Source of the DNA: Aquincola tertiaricarbonis
GTDB taxonomy: Bacteria; Pseudomonadota; Gammaproteobacteria; Burkholderiales; Burkholderiaceae_C
Assembly (NCBI RefSeq): GCF_000969605.1
Contig: NZ_JZUE01000004.1
Coordinates: 124,001-188,000, forward strand
Length of the DNA: 64,000 bases
Direction of reading: 5' to 3'
This document shows positions 19,044-28,335 of the stretch, piece by piece; position 1 is the first letter of the stretch, and the number at the start of each line of letters is the position of its first letter. Below the pieces are notes generated by a model. The model saw only the letters and a program-made list of their open reading frames with translations. It did no database searches and was not told where the DNA came from. The translations under genes were made by a program, and so were the position numbers.

Positions 19044-20107
19044 GCCAGCACCGCCTGGCACACGGCCTCGGTCACCTGCGCGGTGGTGGCGCTGCCGCCC
19101 AGGTCCCGGGTGTGCAGGCGCTTGTCCGCGGTCACCTGCTCGATGGCGGCCATCACGCGGCGGGCAGCCTCCTGCTCGCCCAGGTGCTCCAGCAGCATCA
19201 CCACCGACCAGAAGGTGCCCACCGGATTGGCCAGGCCCTGGCCCATGATGTCGAAGGCCGAGCCGTGGATGGGCTCGAACATCGACGGGAAGCGCCGCTC
19301 GGGGTCGATGTTGCCGGTGGGCGCGATGCCCAGGCTGCCGGCCAGTGCGGCGGCCAGGTCGCTCAGGATGTCGGCATGCAGGTTGGTGGCGACGATGGTG
19401 TCCAGCGACGCCGGCCGGTTGATCATGCGGGCGGTGGAGGCGTCCACCAGTTCCTTGTCCCAGGTGACGTCCGGGAACTCCTTCGACACCTGCAGCGCGA
19501 TCTCGTCCCACATCACCATCGCATGGCGCTGCGCGTTGCTCTTGGTGATGACGGTGAGCAGCTTGCGCGGCCGCGACCGCGCCAGCTGGAAGGCGAAGCG
19601 CATGATGCGCTCGACCCCGGCGCGGGTCATCATCGATACGTCGGTGGCCGCCTCGATCGGGTGGCCCTGGTGCACCCGGCCGCCCACGCCGGCGTACTCG
19701 CCTTCGGAGTTCTCGCGCACGATGACCCAGTTCAGGTCCTCGGGGCCGCAGCGCTTGAGCGGGCCGTCGATGCCCGGCAGGATGCGGGTGGGCCGCACGT
19801 TGGCGTACTGGTCGAAGCCCTGGCAGATCTTCAGCCGCAGGCCCCACAGCGTGACGTGGTCGGGGATGTGCGGATCGCCGGCGGAGCCGAACAGGATGGC
19901 GTCCTTGTCGCGCAGCGCGTCCAGTCCGTCGGCCGGCATCATCTCGCCGTGCGCGCGGTACCAGTCGCCGCCCCAGCCGAAGTTCTCGAACTCGAAGCGG
20001 AACGCGCTGCCCGACCGCGCCAGCGCTTCCAGCACCTGCTGGCCGGCGGGCACCACTTCCTTGCCGATGCCGTCACCGGGGATGGTGGCGATGCGGTATG
20101 TCTTCAT
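19040..20107 (-). CDS. ttuC: Tartrate dehydrogenase/decarboxylase (isopropylmalate dehydrogenase family)
   Basis: 355 residues, normal for the family. The N-terminus is YRIATIPGDGIGKEVVPAG. Substrate and metal motifs are NWVIVRENSEGEYAGVGGR, DASTARMINRP with VATNLHADILSD, and EPIHGSAFDIMGQG. The enzyme oxidises tartrate (some members also malate) with NAD. Features such as HIPDHVTLWGLRLKICQGFDQYANVRP favour tartrate dehydrogenase over isocitrate or isopropylmalate dehydrogenase. Two tandem ATGs occur (20110 and 20107); 20107 is seven bases from GGAG and is preferred. It is first in an operon with a Bug receptor and diverges from a LysR gene. Confidence 0.88.
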   Translation of the reverse strand: MKTYRIATIPGDGIGKEVVPAGQQVLEALARSGSAFRFEFENFGWGGDWYRAHGEMMPADGLDALRDKDAILFGSAGDPHIPDHVTLWGLRLKICQGFDQYANVRPTRILPGIDGPLKRCGPEDLNWVIVRENSEGEYAGVGGRVHQGHPIEAATDVSMMTRAGVERIMRFAFQLARSRPRKLLTVITKSNAQRHAMVMWDEIALQVSKEFPDVTWDKELVDASTARMINRPASLDTIVATNLHADILSDLAAALAGSLGIAPTGNIDPERRFPSMFEPIHGSAFDIMGQGLANPVGTFWSVVMLLEHLGEQEAARRVMAAIEQVTADKRLHTRDLGGSATTAQVTEAVCQAVLA

Positions 20108-20181
20108 CATGTGTCTCCAGGAATGCTGGATTCACTGTAGGTTCGGCCTGCGGTGCCCGCGCGCTGCGCCGGTTAATCCGT

Positions 20182-20200
20182 CGTTCACCTGAAGTTAACG
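20182..20200. promoter_or_regulatory. LysR-type operator candidate between ttuC and its LysR gene
   Basis: CGTTCACCTGAAGTTAACG is an imperfect dyad with symmetric CGTT/AACG ends. It contains TCACCTGAAGTTA, which fits the LysR T-N11-A box. It lies 75 bases before the ttuC start and 83 before the LysR start, the usual position for a shared site. Confidence 0.55.
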
Positions 20201-20282
20201 ATCCCCCGGGAATTCCCGCGATTGCATGCAGGCCGCCGTCGGCGCGCTACCGTGCCTGCAGCGTTCAACCAGGGACCCCGCC

Positions 20283-21209
20283 ATGGCCTCCGTCATTCTT
20301 CCGGCCGACCTCGGCTTCTTCTCCACGCTGGCGATGGCCGGCAGCCTGAGTGCCGCCGCGCGGGAGCTGGGCATCAGCACGCCGGCGGTCAGCAAGCACC
20401 TGGCGCTGATGGAAAGCCGCATCGGCGTGGCGCTGGTCAACCGCACCACGCGCCGCATGAGCCTGACGCCCGAGGGCGAGCTCTACCTGGAACATGCGCG
20501 GCGCATCCTCGGCGAGATCGACGGCCTGCAGGAGCTGCTGGGCGTGGCCAGCTCCACGCCCAAGGGGCTGCTGCGCATCAATGCCACGCTGGGCTTCGGC
20601 CGCACGCATGTGTCGCCGCTGATCAGCAAGTTCGTGCGCCGCCATCCCGGCGTGGAAGTGCAGCTGCAGCTGTCGGTCAACCCGCCGCCGCTCACCGACG
20701 ATGCCTACGACGTCTGCATCCGCTTCGGCGAGCCGCCCGATTCGCGCGTGGTGTCGCGCCGCATCGCGCCCAACCGGCGCGTGCTGTGCGCCTCGCCGGC
20801 CTACCTGGCCCTGCACGGCACGCCCAAGGTGCCGCACGACCTGGTCAGGCACAACTGCATCGGCATCCGCCAGGGCGAGGAAGCCTATGGCGTGTGGCGG
20901 CTGACCAGCGGCCGCGGCCGCCATGCGGTGACCGAAGCGGTGAAGACCCGCGGCAACCTGGCCACCAACGATGGCGAGATCGCGGTCAACTGGGCGCTCG
21001 AAGGCCTGGGCATCGTGATGCGCGCCGAATGGGACATCGGCCGCCACCTGCGCAGCGGCCGCCTGGTGCAGGTGCTGCCCCACCATGCCACGCCCGATGC
21101 CGACATCTACGCCGTCTACCCCCAGCGCCACCAGCTGGCCGCGCGGGTGCGGGCCTTCGTGGACTTCATGGCGCAGTCGTTCAGCCAGCAGGCCACAGCG
21201 CGCGCCTGA
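20283..21209 (+). CDS. LysR family transcriptional regulator
   Basis: 308 residues. A winged HTH at about 15-70 (MAGSLSAAARELGISTPAVSKHLALMESRIG, then RTTRRMSLTPEGELYLEHA) is followed by a LysR effector-binding domain from about 95. It diverges from the ttuC-Bug receptor operon with a T-N11-A dyad between them, so it probably regulates tartrate use (inference). The ATG at 20283 is chosen over 20226 because the extra residues carry no domain and AGGGA precedes 20283. Confidence 0.92.
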   Translation: MASVILPADLGFFSTLAMAGSLSAAARELGISTPAVSKHLALMESRIGVALVNRTTRRMSLTPEGELYLEHARRILGEIDGLQELLGVASSTPKGLLRINATLGFGRTHVSPLISKFVRRHPGVEVQLQLSVNPPPLTDDAYDVCIRFGEPPDSRVVSRRIAPNRRVLCASPAYLALHGTPKVPHDLVRHNCIGIRQGEEAYGVWRLTSGRGRHAVTEAVKTRGNLATNDGEIAVNWALEGLGIVMRAEWDIGRHLRSGRLVQVLPHHATPDADIYAVYPQRHQLAARVRAFVDFMAQSFSQQATARA

Positions 21210-21266
21210 GCCGGTGGCCGTGCAGGCTGCAGCCGGCGGAGTTCCCGCCACCGGGGGCGGCTTCCG

Positions 21267-21293
21267 TGAAGTTCGGCGCAGTGCGGCCGATAT
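21267..21293 (+). promoter_or_regulatory. Sigma-28 (FliA) promoter for the chemoreceptor gene
   Basis: TGAAGTTC, an 11-base spacer, then GCCGATAT: close to the FliA consensus TAAAGTTT-N11-GCCGATAA with exact spacing. The -10 ends 29 bases before the ATG at 21323. It fits flagellar-class control of a chemoreceptor. Confidence 0.78.
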
Positions 21294-21322
21294 GAAGGCG
21301 ACACCAATCACCTTCGGCACGC

Positions 21323-22840
21323 ATGTCACTCCGTACCCGCATCCTCGTCCTCTGCAGCGCCGCCTTGTGCGGCATGCTCGTCCTCGGCGGGCTGTCGCTG
21401 GCCAGCCTGAGGCACACGATGCTCAGCGAACGGGGCAACCAGCTCACCACGCTGGTGGTGCTGGCCCGTTCCACGCTGGAGGAACTGCATGAGCAGGAGA
21501 AGGCCGGCAAGCTCACCCGCGAATCGGCGCAGCAGCAGGCCAAGCGCGTACTGGGCAGCCTGCGCAAGGACGAGCGCTACTACTTCGTGCGCGGCTACCA
21601 CGACGACGTGACCCTGGTGCATCCCAACCCCAAGCGCGTGGGCATCGTCGACCCCAAGGGCGGCCGCGAGGCCGGCGAGCGCTACCGCGCCGCGATGCAG
21701 GGCAAGGAAGTGGGACTGCTGGTGGCCCCCGGCACCCGCCCGGGCGTGGAAGGCAAGGTCGACAAGATGTATGCCGTGCTGCACTTCCAGCCCTGGGACT
21801 GGACAGTGGGCTTCGGCGACTACATCGACGACGTGGAGACCGCCTTCTGGCGCGAAGCCGCGCTGCTGGTGGGCGTGGGCGGTGCGCTGATGGCGGTGGT
21901 GGGTGGCCTGGGCTGGGCGATCTCCCGCCGCATCTACCGCGAGCTGGGCGGCGAGCCCGACTATGCGCTGCAGATCGTGCGCCGCATCGGCGCGGGCGAC
22001 CTGTCCGTCCACGTGGACCTGAAGCCCGGCGACGCCCACAGCCTGCTGGCGGCCATGCAGCAGATGCAGCGGGGCCTGGCCAGCACGGTGGGCAGCATCC
22101 GCAGCAGCACCGACACCATCGCCACCGCCTCGGGCGAGATCGCCGCCGGCAACCTGGACCTGTCGGCCCGCACGGAAGCCCAGGCCAGCGCGCTGGAGCA
22201 GACGGCCGCCTCCATGGAGCAGCTGACCGCCACCGTCAAGCACAACGCCGACAACGCCCGCCAGGCCAACGAGCTGGCGCTGTCGGCCTCGCAGGTCGCC
22301 AGCCGCGGCGGCGCGGTGGTGGGCCAGGTGGTGCAGACGATGTCGTCGATCAGCGCCTCCTCGCGCAAGATCGCCGACATCATCGGCGTCATCGACGGCA
22401 TCGCCTTCCAGACCAACATCCTGGCGCTGAATGCCGCTGTCGAAGCCGCCCGCGCCGGCGAGCAGGGCCGCGGCTTCGCGGTGGTGGCCTCCGAGGTGCG
22501 CGGCCTGGCCCAGCGCTCGGCCCAGGCCGCGCGCGAGATCAAGGGCCTGATCGGCAGCTCGGTGGACATGGTGGAAGCCGGCACCAGGCTGGTGGACGAG
22601 GCCGGCGCCACGATGCAGGAGGTGGTGGGCAGCGTTCAGCGCGTGACCTCGGTGGTGGCCGAGATCACCACCGCCACCCGGGAGCAGACCGCCGGCATCG
22701 AGCAGATCAACCAGGCCATCGCCCAGATGGACCAGACGACCCAGCAGAACGCCGCGCTGGTGGAGCAGGCCTCGGCGGCCGCGATGTCGCTCAGCCAGGA
22801 AACCAGGAACCTGGTGAAGGCCGTCGGCACCTTCGCCTGA
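21323..22840 (+). CDS. Methyl-accepting chemotaxis protein with periplasmic single Cache domain
   Basis: 505 residues. TM1 is at about 10-30. A Cache-type ligand domain (about 35-180) carries [30 protein letters not shown] and [14 protein letters not shown], and TM2 is at about 185-205. A HAMP-like linker precedes the signalling domain, whose hairpin tip [32 protein letters not shown] is intact. Q/E-rich methylation helices flank it. It senses a small ligand, often a carboxylate in this class, and signals through CheA/CheW. No Shine-Dalgarno is obvious. A good sigma-28 promoter lies just upstream. Confidence 0.95.
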   Translation: MSLRTRILVLCSAALCGMLVLGGLSLASLRHTMLSERGNQLTTLVVLARSTLEELHEQEKAGKLTRESAQQQAKRVLGSLRKDERYYFVRGYHDDVTLVHPNPKRVGIVDPKGGREAGERYRAAMQGKEVGLLVAPGTRPGVEGKVDKMYAVLHFQPWDWTVGFGDYIDDVETAFWREAALLVGVGGALMAVVGGLGWAISRRIYRELGGEPDYALQIVRRIGAGDLSVHVDLKPGDAHSLLAAMQQMQRGLASTVGSIRSSTDTIATASGEIAAGNLDLSARTEAQASALEQTAASMEQLTATVKHNADNARQANELALSASQVASRGGAVVGQVVQTMSSISASSRKIADIIGVIDGIAFQTNILALNAAVEAARAGEQGRGFAVVASEVRGLAQRSAQAAREIKGLIGSSVDMVEAGTRLVDEAGATMQEVVGSVQRVTSVVAEITTATREQTAGIEQINQAIAQMDQTTQQNAALVEQASAAAMSLSQETRNLVKAVGTFA

Positions 22841-22850
22841 CGGCGCGGCT

Positions 22851-23273
22851 TCAGCCGCCTCGCATCTTCACCACCGGTGCCCGCGGGCGCCGGCTGTGCA
22901 CCACCTGCAGCACCTCCTGCAGTGCATCGGGGCACATCGGCTTGGTGAGGAAGAGGTCGAAGCCGCGCTGCAGGCACAGGCCTTCGGTGCGGCCGTCGGC
23001 GCGGCCGGTCAGGCACACCATCACCGGCCGGTGGCGCAGCGCCAGCACGTCGCGGATGCCGTTCATCACCGCGCAACCGTCCTCGGCGCCCAGCGCCAGG
23101 TCCACGATCACCAGCTCGGGCAGCACGTCCATCGCCGCCTGGATGGCCGAGCGGGCGTCATGCCGCGCGGTGGCGGTGCAGCCCAGCTCCTGCAGCAGCT
23201 GCGCCAGGCTGTCCGCGCAGTCCACGTCGTCGTCCACCACCAGCACCCGTGGCGTTGCCCGTTTCGTCGTCAT
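22851..23273 (-). CDS. Stand-alone receiver-domain response regulator
   Basis: 140 residues, a single receiver domain. The acidic cluster is Asp14-16 (VLVVDDD), the phosphoacceptor is Asp58 in VIVDLALG, and FLTKPMCP holds the conserved lysine. No output domain follows, so it acts through protein contacts, as CheY- or Spo0F-like proteins do. A strong GGAGG sits five bases before the ATG. It ends 10 bases from the convergent chemoreceptor gene; no kinase gene is adjacent, so its partner is unknown. Confidence 0.92.
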   Translation of the reverse strand: MTTKRATPRVLVVDDDVDCADSLAQLLQELGCTATARHDARSAIQAAMDVLPELVIVDLALGAEDGCAVMNGIRDVLALRHRPVMVCLTGRADGRTEGLCLQRGFDLFLTKPMCPDALQEVLQVVHSRRPRAPVVKMRGG

Positions 23274-23369
23274 GCGGCCCTCCTGCTGCACCAGTGCGCT
23301 GCAGCAATCCCCGTGCCGCCTCGCCCCGCTTAGACTGGCCCGCCGAAGGACAGGCACAGGAGGCAAGCC

Positions 23370-24146
23370 ATGGGCGAACGCAAGGTGGCCGTGATCACCG
23401 GCGGCGGCACCGGCATCGGCGCGGCCACGGCCATGCTGCTGGCCGGCAAGGGTTACCAGCTGCTGGTCAACTATTCGCGCAGTGCCGAGGAGGCCGAGCG
23501 CACCGCCGCCGACTGCCGCGCCGCCGGCGCCGATGCGCTGGCGATGCAGGGCGACGTGGCCGAGGATGCCGACTGCCGCGCGCTGGCGCAGGCCGCGCTG
23601 CAGCGCTGGGGCCGCATCGACGCGCTGGTGAACAACGCCGGCATGTCGGTCTTCGGTGCCGCGGCGCAATGGGAAGCGCTGGATGCAGCGGTGTTCCAGC
23701 AGATCCTGGCGGTCAACACCATCGGCAGCTTCCAGATGGTGCGGGCCTGCGCCGAGGCGCTGCGCCAGGCGCAGGGCTGCATCGTCAACGTGTCGTCGGT
23801 GGCGGGCGCACTCGGCGTGGGCTCGTCGGTGCCCTACATCGCCTCCAAGGGTGCGATCAATGCGATGACGCTGCACCTGGCACGCGAGATGGCCCCGGCG
23901 GTGCGGGTGAATGCGGTGTGCCCAGGCATGGTCACCTCGCGCTGGTTCGTGCAGGGCGTGGGGCAGCAGGGCTTCGAGGCCGGCCTGGCCAGCTACCAGG
24001 CGGGCGTGCCGCTGGCGCGGGCCTGCACGCCGGAGGACGTGGCGGAGGCCATCGTGTGGCTGGTGGACGGTGCACGCACCGTCACCGGCGAGCTGCTGAT
24101 GCTCGACAGCGGCATGCACCTGGCGGGCCTGCGGCCGCCACGGTAG
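23370..24146 (+). CDS. SDR family oxidoreductase
   Basis: 258 residues. The cofactor motif TGGGTGIG is at 10-17, NNAG at 88-91, and the catalytic residues are Ser142 or Ser143, Tyr156 and Lys160, followed by RVNAVCPGMV. This is a classical NAD(P)-dependent short-chain dehydrogenase, resembling FabG-type reductases. The substrate cannot be told from sequence. AGGAGG precedes the ATG at good spacing. It diverges from the receiver gene and converges on a Crp/Fnr regulator; no pathway partner is evident. Confidence 0.9.
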   Translation: MGERKVAVITGGGTGIGAATAMLLAGKGYQLLVNYSRSAEEAERTAADCRAAGADALAMQGDVAEDADCRALAQAALQRWGRIDALVNNAGMSVFGAAAQWEALDAAVFQQILAVNTIGSFQMVRACAEALRQAQGCIVNVSSVAGALGVGSSVPYIASKGAINAMTLHLAREMAPAVRVNAVCPGMVTSRWFVQGVGQQGFEAGLASYQAGVPLARACTPEDVAEAIVWLVDGARTVTGELLMLDSGMHLAGLRPPR

Positions 24147-24176
24147 GCGCCGGTCGGCCGGGGGCCGGGCGGCGGG

Positions 24177-24854
24177 TCAGCGCGCGGCGGCGGGCTCGGG
24201 CTGCTCGAACAGCTGGGTGGCGCCGTCCTCGCGGGTGCGGATGAAGCCGTCGGCCTCCAGCTGGCACATCACGCGGCTGACCATCTCGCGGGAAGCCCCC
24301 ACCAGCTTGGCCAGGTCCTGGCGGCACACGCGGGCGCGGATCAGCTGCGCGCCGTCCACCGTCACCGCCAGCGCCTTCAGCTTCTCGATCACGCGGCCGC
24401 GCACGTCCAGCAGCGCCAGCGACTGGATGCCGTTGTCGGCTGCGCGCAGCCGGCTCACCAGGCCCCGCATCACCGCATGCGCCAGCGTGTCCTGCGCCGG
24501 CAGCAGGCCGGCCAGGTCGCTGCGGCGGATCACCAGCACGTCGGCCTTGGTGTCGGCCCGCACCGAGGCGGAATGGATGCCGTCGTCCAGCAGGCTCATC
24601 TCGCCCACGTGGTCGCCGGCGCCCAGCAGGGCCAGCGTCACCTCGCGGCCGGCATCGTCGCTGCGGATCACGCGGGCGCGGCCGTTGAGGAAGATCACCA
24701 GCGCGGCCGAGCGGGCGCCCTGCTTCAGGATCAGCTCGTTGCGCGACACGCGCCGCTTGACGACCGATTGCGCGATGACCCGTGCGGCCTCGTCGCTCAG
24801 GCCGGAGAACAGCGGCACGCGCCGCAGCAGATCGACTTCACTCAGGATGGCCAT
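24177..24854 (-). CDS. Crp/Fnr family transcriptional regulator
   Basis: 225 residues. A cyclic-nucleotide-binding-type beta barrel (about 15-125: LFSGLSD, ELILKQGARSAALVIFLNGRARV, GDHVGEMSLLDDG) is followed by a long dimer helix and a winged HTH (about 165-210: CRQDLAKLVGASREMVSRVMCQLEADGFI). There is no N-terminal Fnr-type cysteine cluster, so oxygen sensing by an Fe-S centre is unlikely. The effector is unknown. It diverges from the exonuclease/ligD unit with about 110 bases between them. Confidence 0.9.
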   Translation of the reverse strand: MAILSEVDLLRRVPLFSGLSDEAARVIAQSVVKRRVSRNELILKQGARSAALVIFLNGRARVIRSDDAGREVTLALLGAGDHVGEMSLLDDGIHSASVRADTKADVLVIRRSDLAGLLPAQDTLAHAVMRGLVSRLRAADNGIQSLALLDVRGRVIEKLKALAVTVDGAQLIRARVCRQDLAKLVGASREMVSRVMCQLEADGFIRTREDGATQLFEQPEPAAAR

Positions 24855-24965
24855 CGGAACAACTCCATGTCAGTCAGCAGACTCGGCTTGTCTTCGGCCC
24901 CGCGGCGGCCGACTTGAATGCAGGGCCATCGCCCGCCCCGGCACACCGGTTGCCAAGCGCCGGGC

Positions 24966-25742
24966 ATGCGGGTGGCCAGCTGGAATGTCAACAACGTCAA
25001 CAAGCGGCTGCCGCTGCTGCTGGCCTGGCTGGAGGCGGTCAAGCCCGACGTGGTGGCCCTGCAGGAGCTGAAGTGCACCGGCGCGCAGTTCCCGCGCGCG
25101 GCACTGGAAGCCGCCGGCTACCAGGCCCTGGTGGCCGGCCAGTCCAGCTGGAACGGCGTGGCCCTGCTGTGCCGCGGGGCCGAGCCGCTGCCCATCCGCA
25201 GCAGCCTGCCCGGCGACGAGACTGACCGCCAGGCCCGCTACATCGAGGCCGCCATCCACGGCATGGTGGTGGCCTGCCTGTACCTGCCCAACGGCAACCC
25301 GTGGCCGGGCCCCAAGTTCGACTACAAGATGGCCTGGTTCGAGCGGCTGCTGGCCCATGCGCAGGGGCTGTGGCAGTCCGGCCATCCGGTGCTGCTGGCC
25401 GGCGACTTCAACGTGGTGCCCACCGATGCCGATGCCCATGCGCCCGAGCGCTGGCGCGACAACGCGCTGCTGCAGCCCGAGCCGCGCCAGGCCTGGCAGC
25501 GGCTGCTGCAGCAGGGCTGGACCGATGCGCTGCGCCATTGCCATCCCACGCAGCGGCACTACACCTTCTGGGACTACCGGCGCAACCACTGGCAGCGCAA
25601 TGCCGGCCTGCGCATCGACCACCTGCTGCTCAGCGCCGCGCTGGCGCCGCGGCTGCAGCAGGCCGGCGTGGACCGCGAGGTGCGCGGCATCGAGGACAGC
25701 AGCGACCATGCGCCGGTGTGGCTCACGCTGCGCGACGAGTGA
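24966..25742 (+). CDS. Exonuclease III / AP endonuclease family protein
   Basis: 258 residues, the length of exonuclease III. Family motifs in order: MRVASWNVNNVNKRLPLLL, VVALQELKC (metal-binding Glu), VACLYLPNGNP, LLAGDFNVVPTDADAH, RNAGLRIDHLLLS and the terminal SSDHAPVW. It cleaves DNA at abasic sites and trims 3' ends. The ATG at 24966 starts the conserved fold; an upstream ATG at 24918 would add 16 residues without support. It ends four bases before ligD, so the two are very likely co-translated, pairing end-trimming with end-joining. Confidence 0.92.
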   Translation: MRVASWNVNNVNKRLPLLLAWLEAVKPDVVALQELKCTGAQFPRAALEAAGYQALVAGQSSWNGVALLCRGAEPLPIRSSLPGDETDRQARYIEAAIHGMVVACLYLPNGNPWPGPKFDYKMAWFERLLAHAQGLWQSGHPVLLAGDFNVVPTDADAHAPERWRDNALLQPEPRQAWQRLLQQGWTDALRHCHPTQRHYTFWDYRRNHWQRNAGLRIDHLLLSAALAPRLQQAGVDREVRGIEDSSDHAPVWLTLRDE

Positions 25743-25746
25743 CGCC

Positions 25747-28335
25747 ATGGCCGCCGCCAAGCCTTCCACCGCCGAAGCACCGCTGGCACGCTACAACGCC
25801 AAGCGCAACTTCCAGCGCACCGCCGAGCCGGCCGGGCTGCCCGCGCCGCAGCAGGAAGCACCCCGGCCGCTGGCCTACGTGATCCAGAAGCACTGGGCCT
25901 CGCGCCTGCACTACGACTTCCGGCTGGAGCTGGACGGCGTGCTGCTGAGCTGGGCGGTGCCCAAGGGCCCGTCGTTCGACCCGGCGGTCAAGCAGATGGC
26001 CATCCAGGTGGAGGACCATCCGCTGGCCTACGGCAGCTTCGAAGGCACCATCCCGAAGGGCCAGTACGGCGCCGGCACCGTCATCGTGTGGGACCAGGGC
26101 AGCTGGGAGCCGGTGGGCGATGCGCGGGCCGGCCTGCAGCGCGGCAAGCTGCTGTTCAAGCTGCATGGGCAGAAGCTGGCCGGGCTGTGGGAGCTGGTGC
26201 GCATCTCCAGGCCCGGCAGCGACGACAAGCAGCCGCAGTGGATGCTGTTCAAGAAGCGCGGCGACGCCTGGGCCCGGCCGACCGCCGAGTACGACGTCAT
26301 CAGTGCGCTGCCCGACAGCGTGGTGACGCATCCGCTGGGCCTGCTGGAGCAGCACGACGACGGCCCCGACCTGTCCGCCGCCCGCCGCGCGACCCTGCCC
26401 GCCCGGCTGGCGCCGCAACTGGCCACGCTGGCCGCCGCCCCGCCGGCCACCGGGCCGGACGCGCTGCAGTGGGTGGCCGAGAGCAAGTTCGACGGCTACC
26501 GCATGCTGGCGCGCATCCAGCGCGGCGCGGTGCGGCTCATCACCCGCAACGGCCACGACTGGAGCGACCGCCTGCCGGGCCTGGTCGCCGCGGTGCAGGC
26601 GCTGGGCATCGATGCCGCCTGGCTGGACGGCGAGATCGTGGTGATGAACGATGCCGGCGTGCCCGACTTCAACCGGCTGCAGAACGCCATCGACGACGGC
26701 CGCGGCGCGCAGCACATCGTGTACTTCGTGTTCGACCTGCCCTACCTGGGCGACCAGGACCTGCGCGCCGTGCCGCTGCGCCACCGCCGCGCGGTGCTGC
26801 AGGCGTTGATGGCCGAGCGGGCCGACGGGGCCGGCACGCAGGTGCAGTTCAGCCAGGCCTTCGATGCGCCGCCGGCGCAGCTGCTGGCCGCGGCCTGCCG
26901 GATCGGGCTGGAAGGCGTGATCCTCAAGCAGGCCGATGCGCCCTACGTGTCCGGCCGCACCGAGACCTGGCTCAAGCTCAAGTGCCAGCACCGGCAGGAA
27001 TTCGTGGTGGTGGGCTTCACCGACCGCGCCGGGGCGCGCGCCGAGGTGGGCAGCCTGCTGCTGGCCTACCACGAGGCGCCCGACGGCGGCCGCGCGGCCG
27101 GGGCGCTGCGTTCGGCCGGCTCGGTGGGCACCGGCTGGAGCACCGCCACCGCGCGCGAGCTGCACCAGATGCTGCTGGCGCTGGAGACGTCGCAGCCGGC
27201 CATCGACCCGGCCACGGTGAAGCCCGGCCGCTGGTCGCGCCGCACCGCGGGCAGCGAACGCTGGGTGCGGCCGGAGCTGGTGGTGGAGGTGGCCTTCGCC
27301 GAATGGACGCCCGAAGGCCATGTGCGGCATGCCACCTTCCGCGGCGTGCGCAGCGACAAGCCCGCGCGGGAGATCCGCCGCGAGCAGGCCACCGCCAGCC
27401 CGGCAACGGCAATGGCCACCGCTGCCGCACCGCCGCCCGCCGCGCCCGGGCGGAAGGTGACCAATCCGCAGCGGGTGATCGACCCCAGCACCGGCATCAC
27501 CAAGCTGGCGCTGGTGCGCTACTACGAGAGCATCGCGCCGTGGATGCTGCCGCACCTGAAGGACCGGCCGGTGTCGCTGGTGCGGGCGCCGCAGGGCATC
27601 ACCGCCGAGCTGTTCTTCCAGAAGCATCCGGAGACCCGCATGCCCGGCCTGCGCGAGCTGGACCCGGCGCTGTGGCCCGGCCATGCCGCGCTGCTGGCGG
27701 TGGACACGCCCGAGGCCCTGGTGGCCGCCGCGCAGATCAACGTGGTGGAGTTCCACACCTGGAACTCCACCACCCGCCACATCGACAAGCCCGACCGGGT
27801 GATCTTCGACCTGGACCCCGGCGAAGGCGTGGCCTGGCCGCAGCTGCAGGAAGCCGCGCTGCTGATGCACACGCTGCTCACCGAGCTGGGCCTGCAGGCC
27901 TGGCTGAAGACCTCGGGCGGCAAGGGACTGCACGTGGTGGTGCCGCTGGCGCCGCGGCTGGCCTACGACAAGGTGAAGGCCTTCTCGCAGGCGGCGGTGC
28001 AGCACATGGCCCGCACCATCCCGCAGCGCTTCGTGGCCAAGTCGGGAGGGGGCAACCGGGTGGGCAAGATCTTCATCGACTACCTGCGCAACGGCCATGG
28101 CCAGACCACGGCGGTGGCCTTCTCCGCCCGCGCGCGGCCGGGCATGGGCGTGTCGATGCCGGTGGACTGGGCGCAGCTGCCCGCGCTGAAGGGCGGCGCG
28201 CAGTGGACCATCGCCACCGCGCGGGAGTACCTGTCGTTCCAGCAGCAGGACCCCTGGGCCGGCTACTGGACCTGCCGGCAGACGCTGGGCGCCGCGCTGA
28301 AGAAGCTGCCGCCCACGGGCGCAGCAGCAGGCTAG
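25747..28335 (+). CDS. ligD: Multifunctional DNA ligase D (PE-LIG-POL)
   Basis: 862 residues in the Pseudomonas-type order. The 3'-phosphoesterase domain (about 40-200) has HYDFRLELDGVLLSWAVPKG and HPLAYGSFEGTIPKGQYGAG. The ATP-dependent ligase (about 240-545) has adenylated Lys247 in ESKFDGYRM, DGEIVV and GVILKQ. The primase-like polymerase (about 570-850) has the catalytic pair Asp688 and Asp690 in DLDPGEG and KTSGGKGLHVVVPL. LigD repairs double-strand breaks by non-homologous end joining with Ku; no ku gene is in this window. It starts four bases after the exonuclease III-type gene. Its TAG overlaps the stop of the convergent META-domain gene. Confidence 0.96.
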   Translation: MAAAKPSTAEAPLARYNAKRNFQRTAEPAGLPAPQQEAPRPLAYVIQKHWASRLHYDFRLELDGVLLSWAVPKGPSFDPAVKQMAIQVEDHPLAYGSFEGTIPKGQYGAGTVIVWDQGSWEPVGDARAGLQRGKLLFKLHGQKLAGLWELVRISRPGSDDKQPQWMLFKKRGDAWARPTAEYDVISALPDSVVTHPLGLLEQHDDGPDLSAARRATLPARLAPQLATLAAAPPATGPDALQWVAESKFDGYRMLARIQRGAVRLITRNGHDWSDRLPGLVAAVQALGIDAAWLDGEIVVMNDAGVPDFNRLQNAIDDGRGAQHIVYFVFDLPYLGDQDLRAVPLRHRRAVLQALMAERADGAGTQVQFSQAFDAPPAQLLAAACRIGLEGVILKQADAPYVSGRTETWLKLKCQHRQEFVVVGFTDRAGARAEVGSLLLAYHEAPDGGRAAGALRSAGSVGTGWSTATARELHQMLLALETSQPAIDPATVKPGRWSRRTAGSERWVRPELVVEVAFAEWTPEGHVRHATFRGVRSDKPAREIRREQATASPATAMATAAAPPPAAPGRKVTNPQRVIDPSTGITKLALVRYYESIAPWMLPHLKDRPVSLVRAPQGITAELFFQKHPETRMPGLRELDPALWPGHAALLAVDTPEALVAAAQINVVEFHTWNSTTRHIDKPDRVIFDLDPGEGVAWPQLQEAALLMHTLLTELGLQAWLKTSGGKGLHVVVPLAPRLAYDKVKAFSQAAVQHMARTIPQRFVAKSGGGNRVGKIFIDYLRNGHGQTTAVAFSARARPGMGVSMPVDWAQLPALKGGAQWTIATAREYLSFQQQDPWAGYWTCRQTLGAALKKLPPTGAAAG

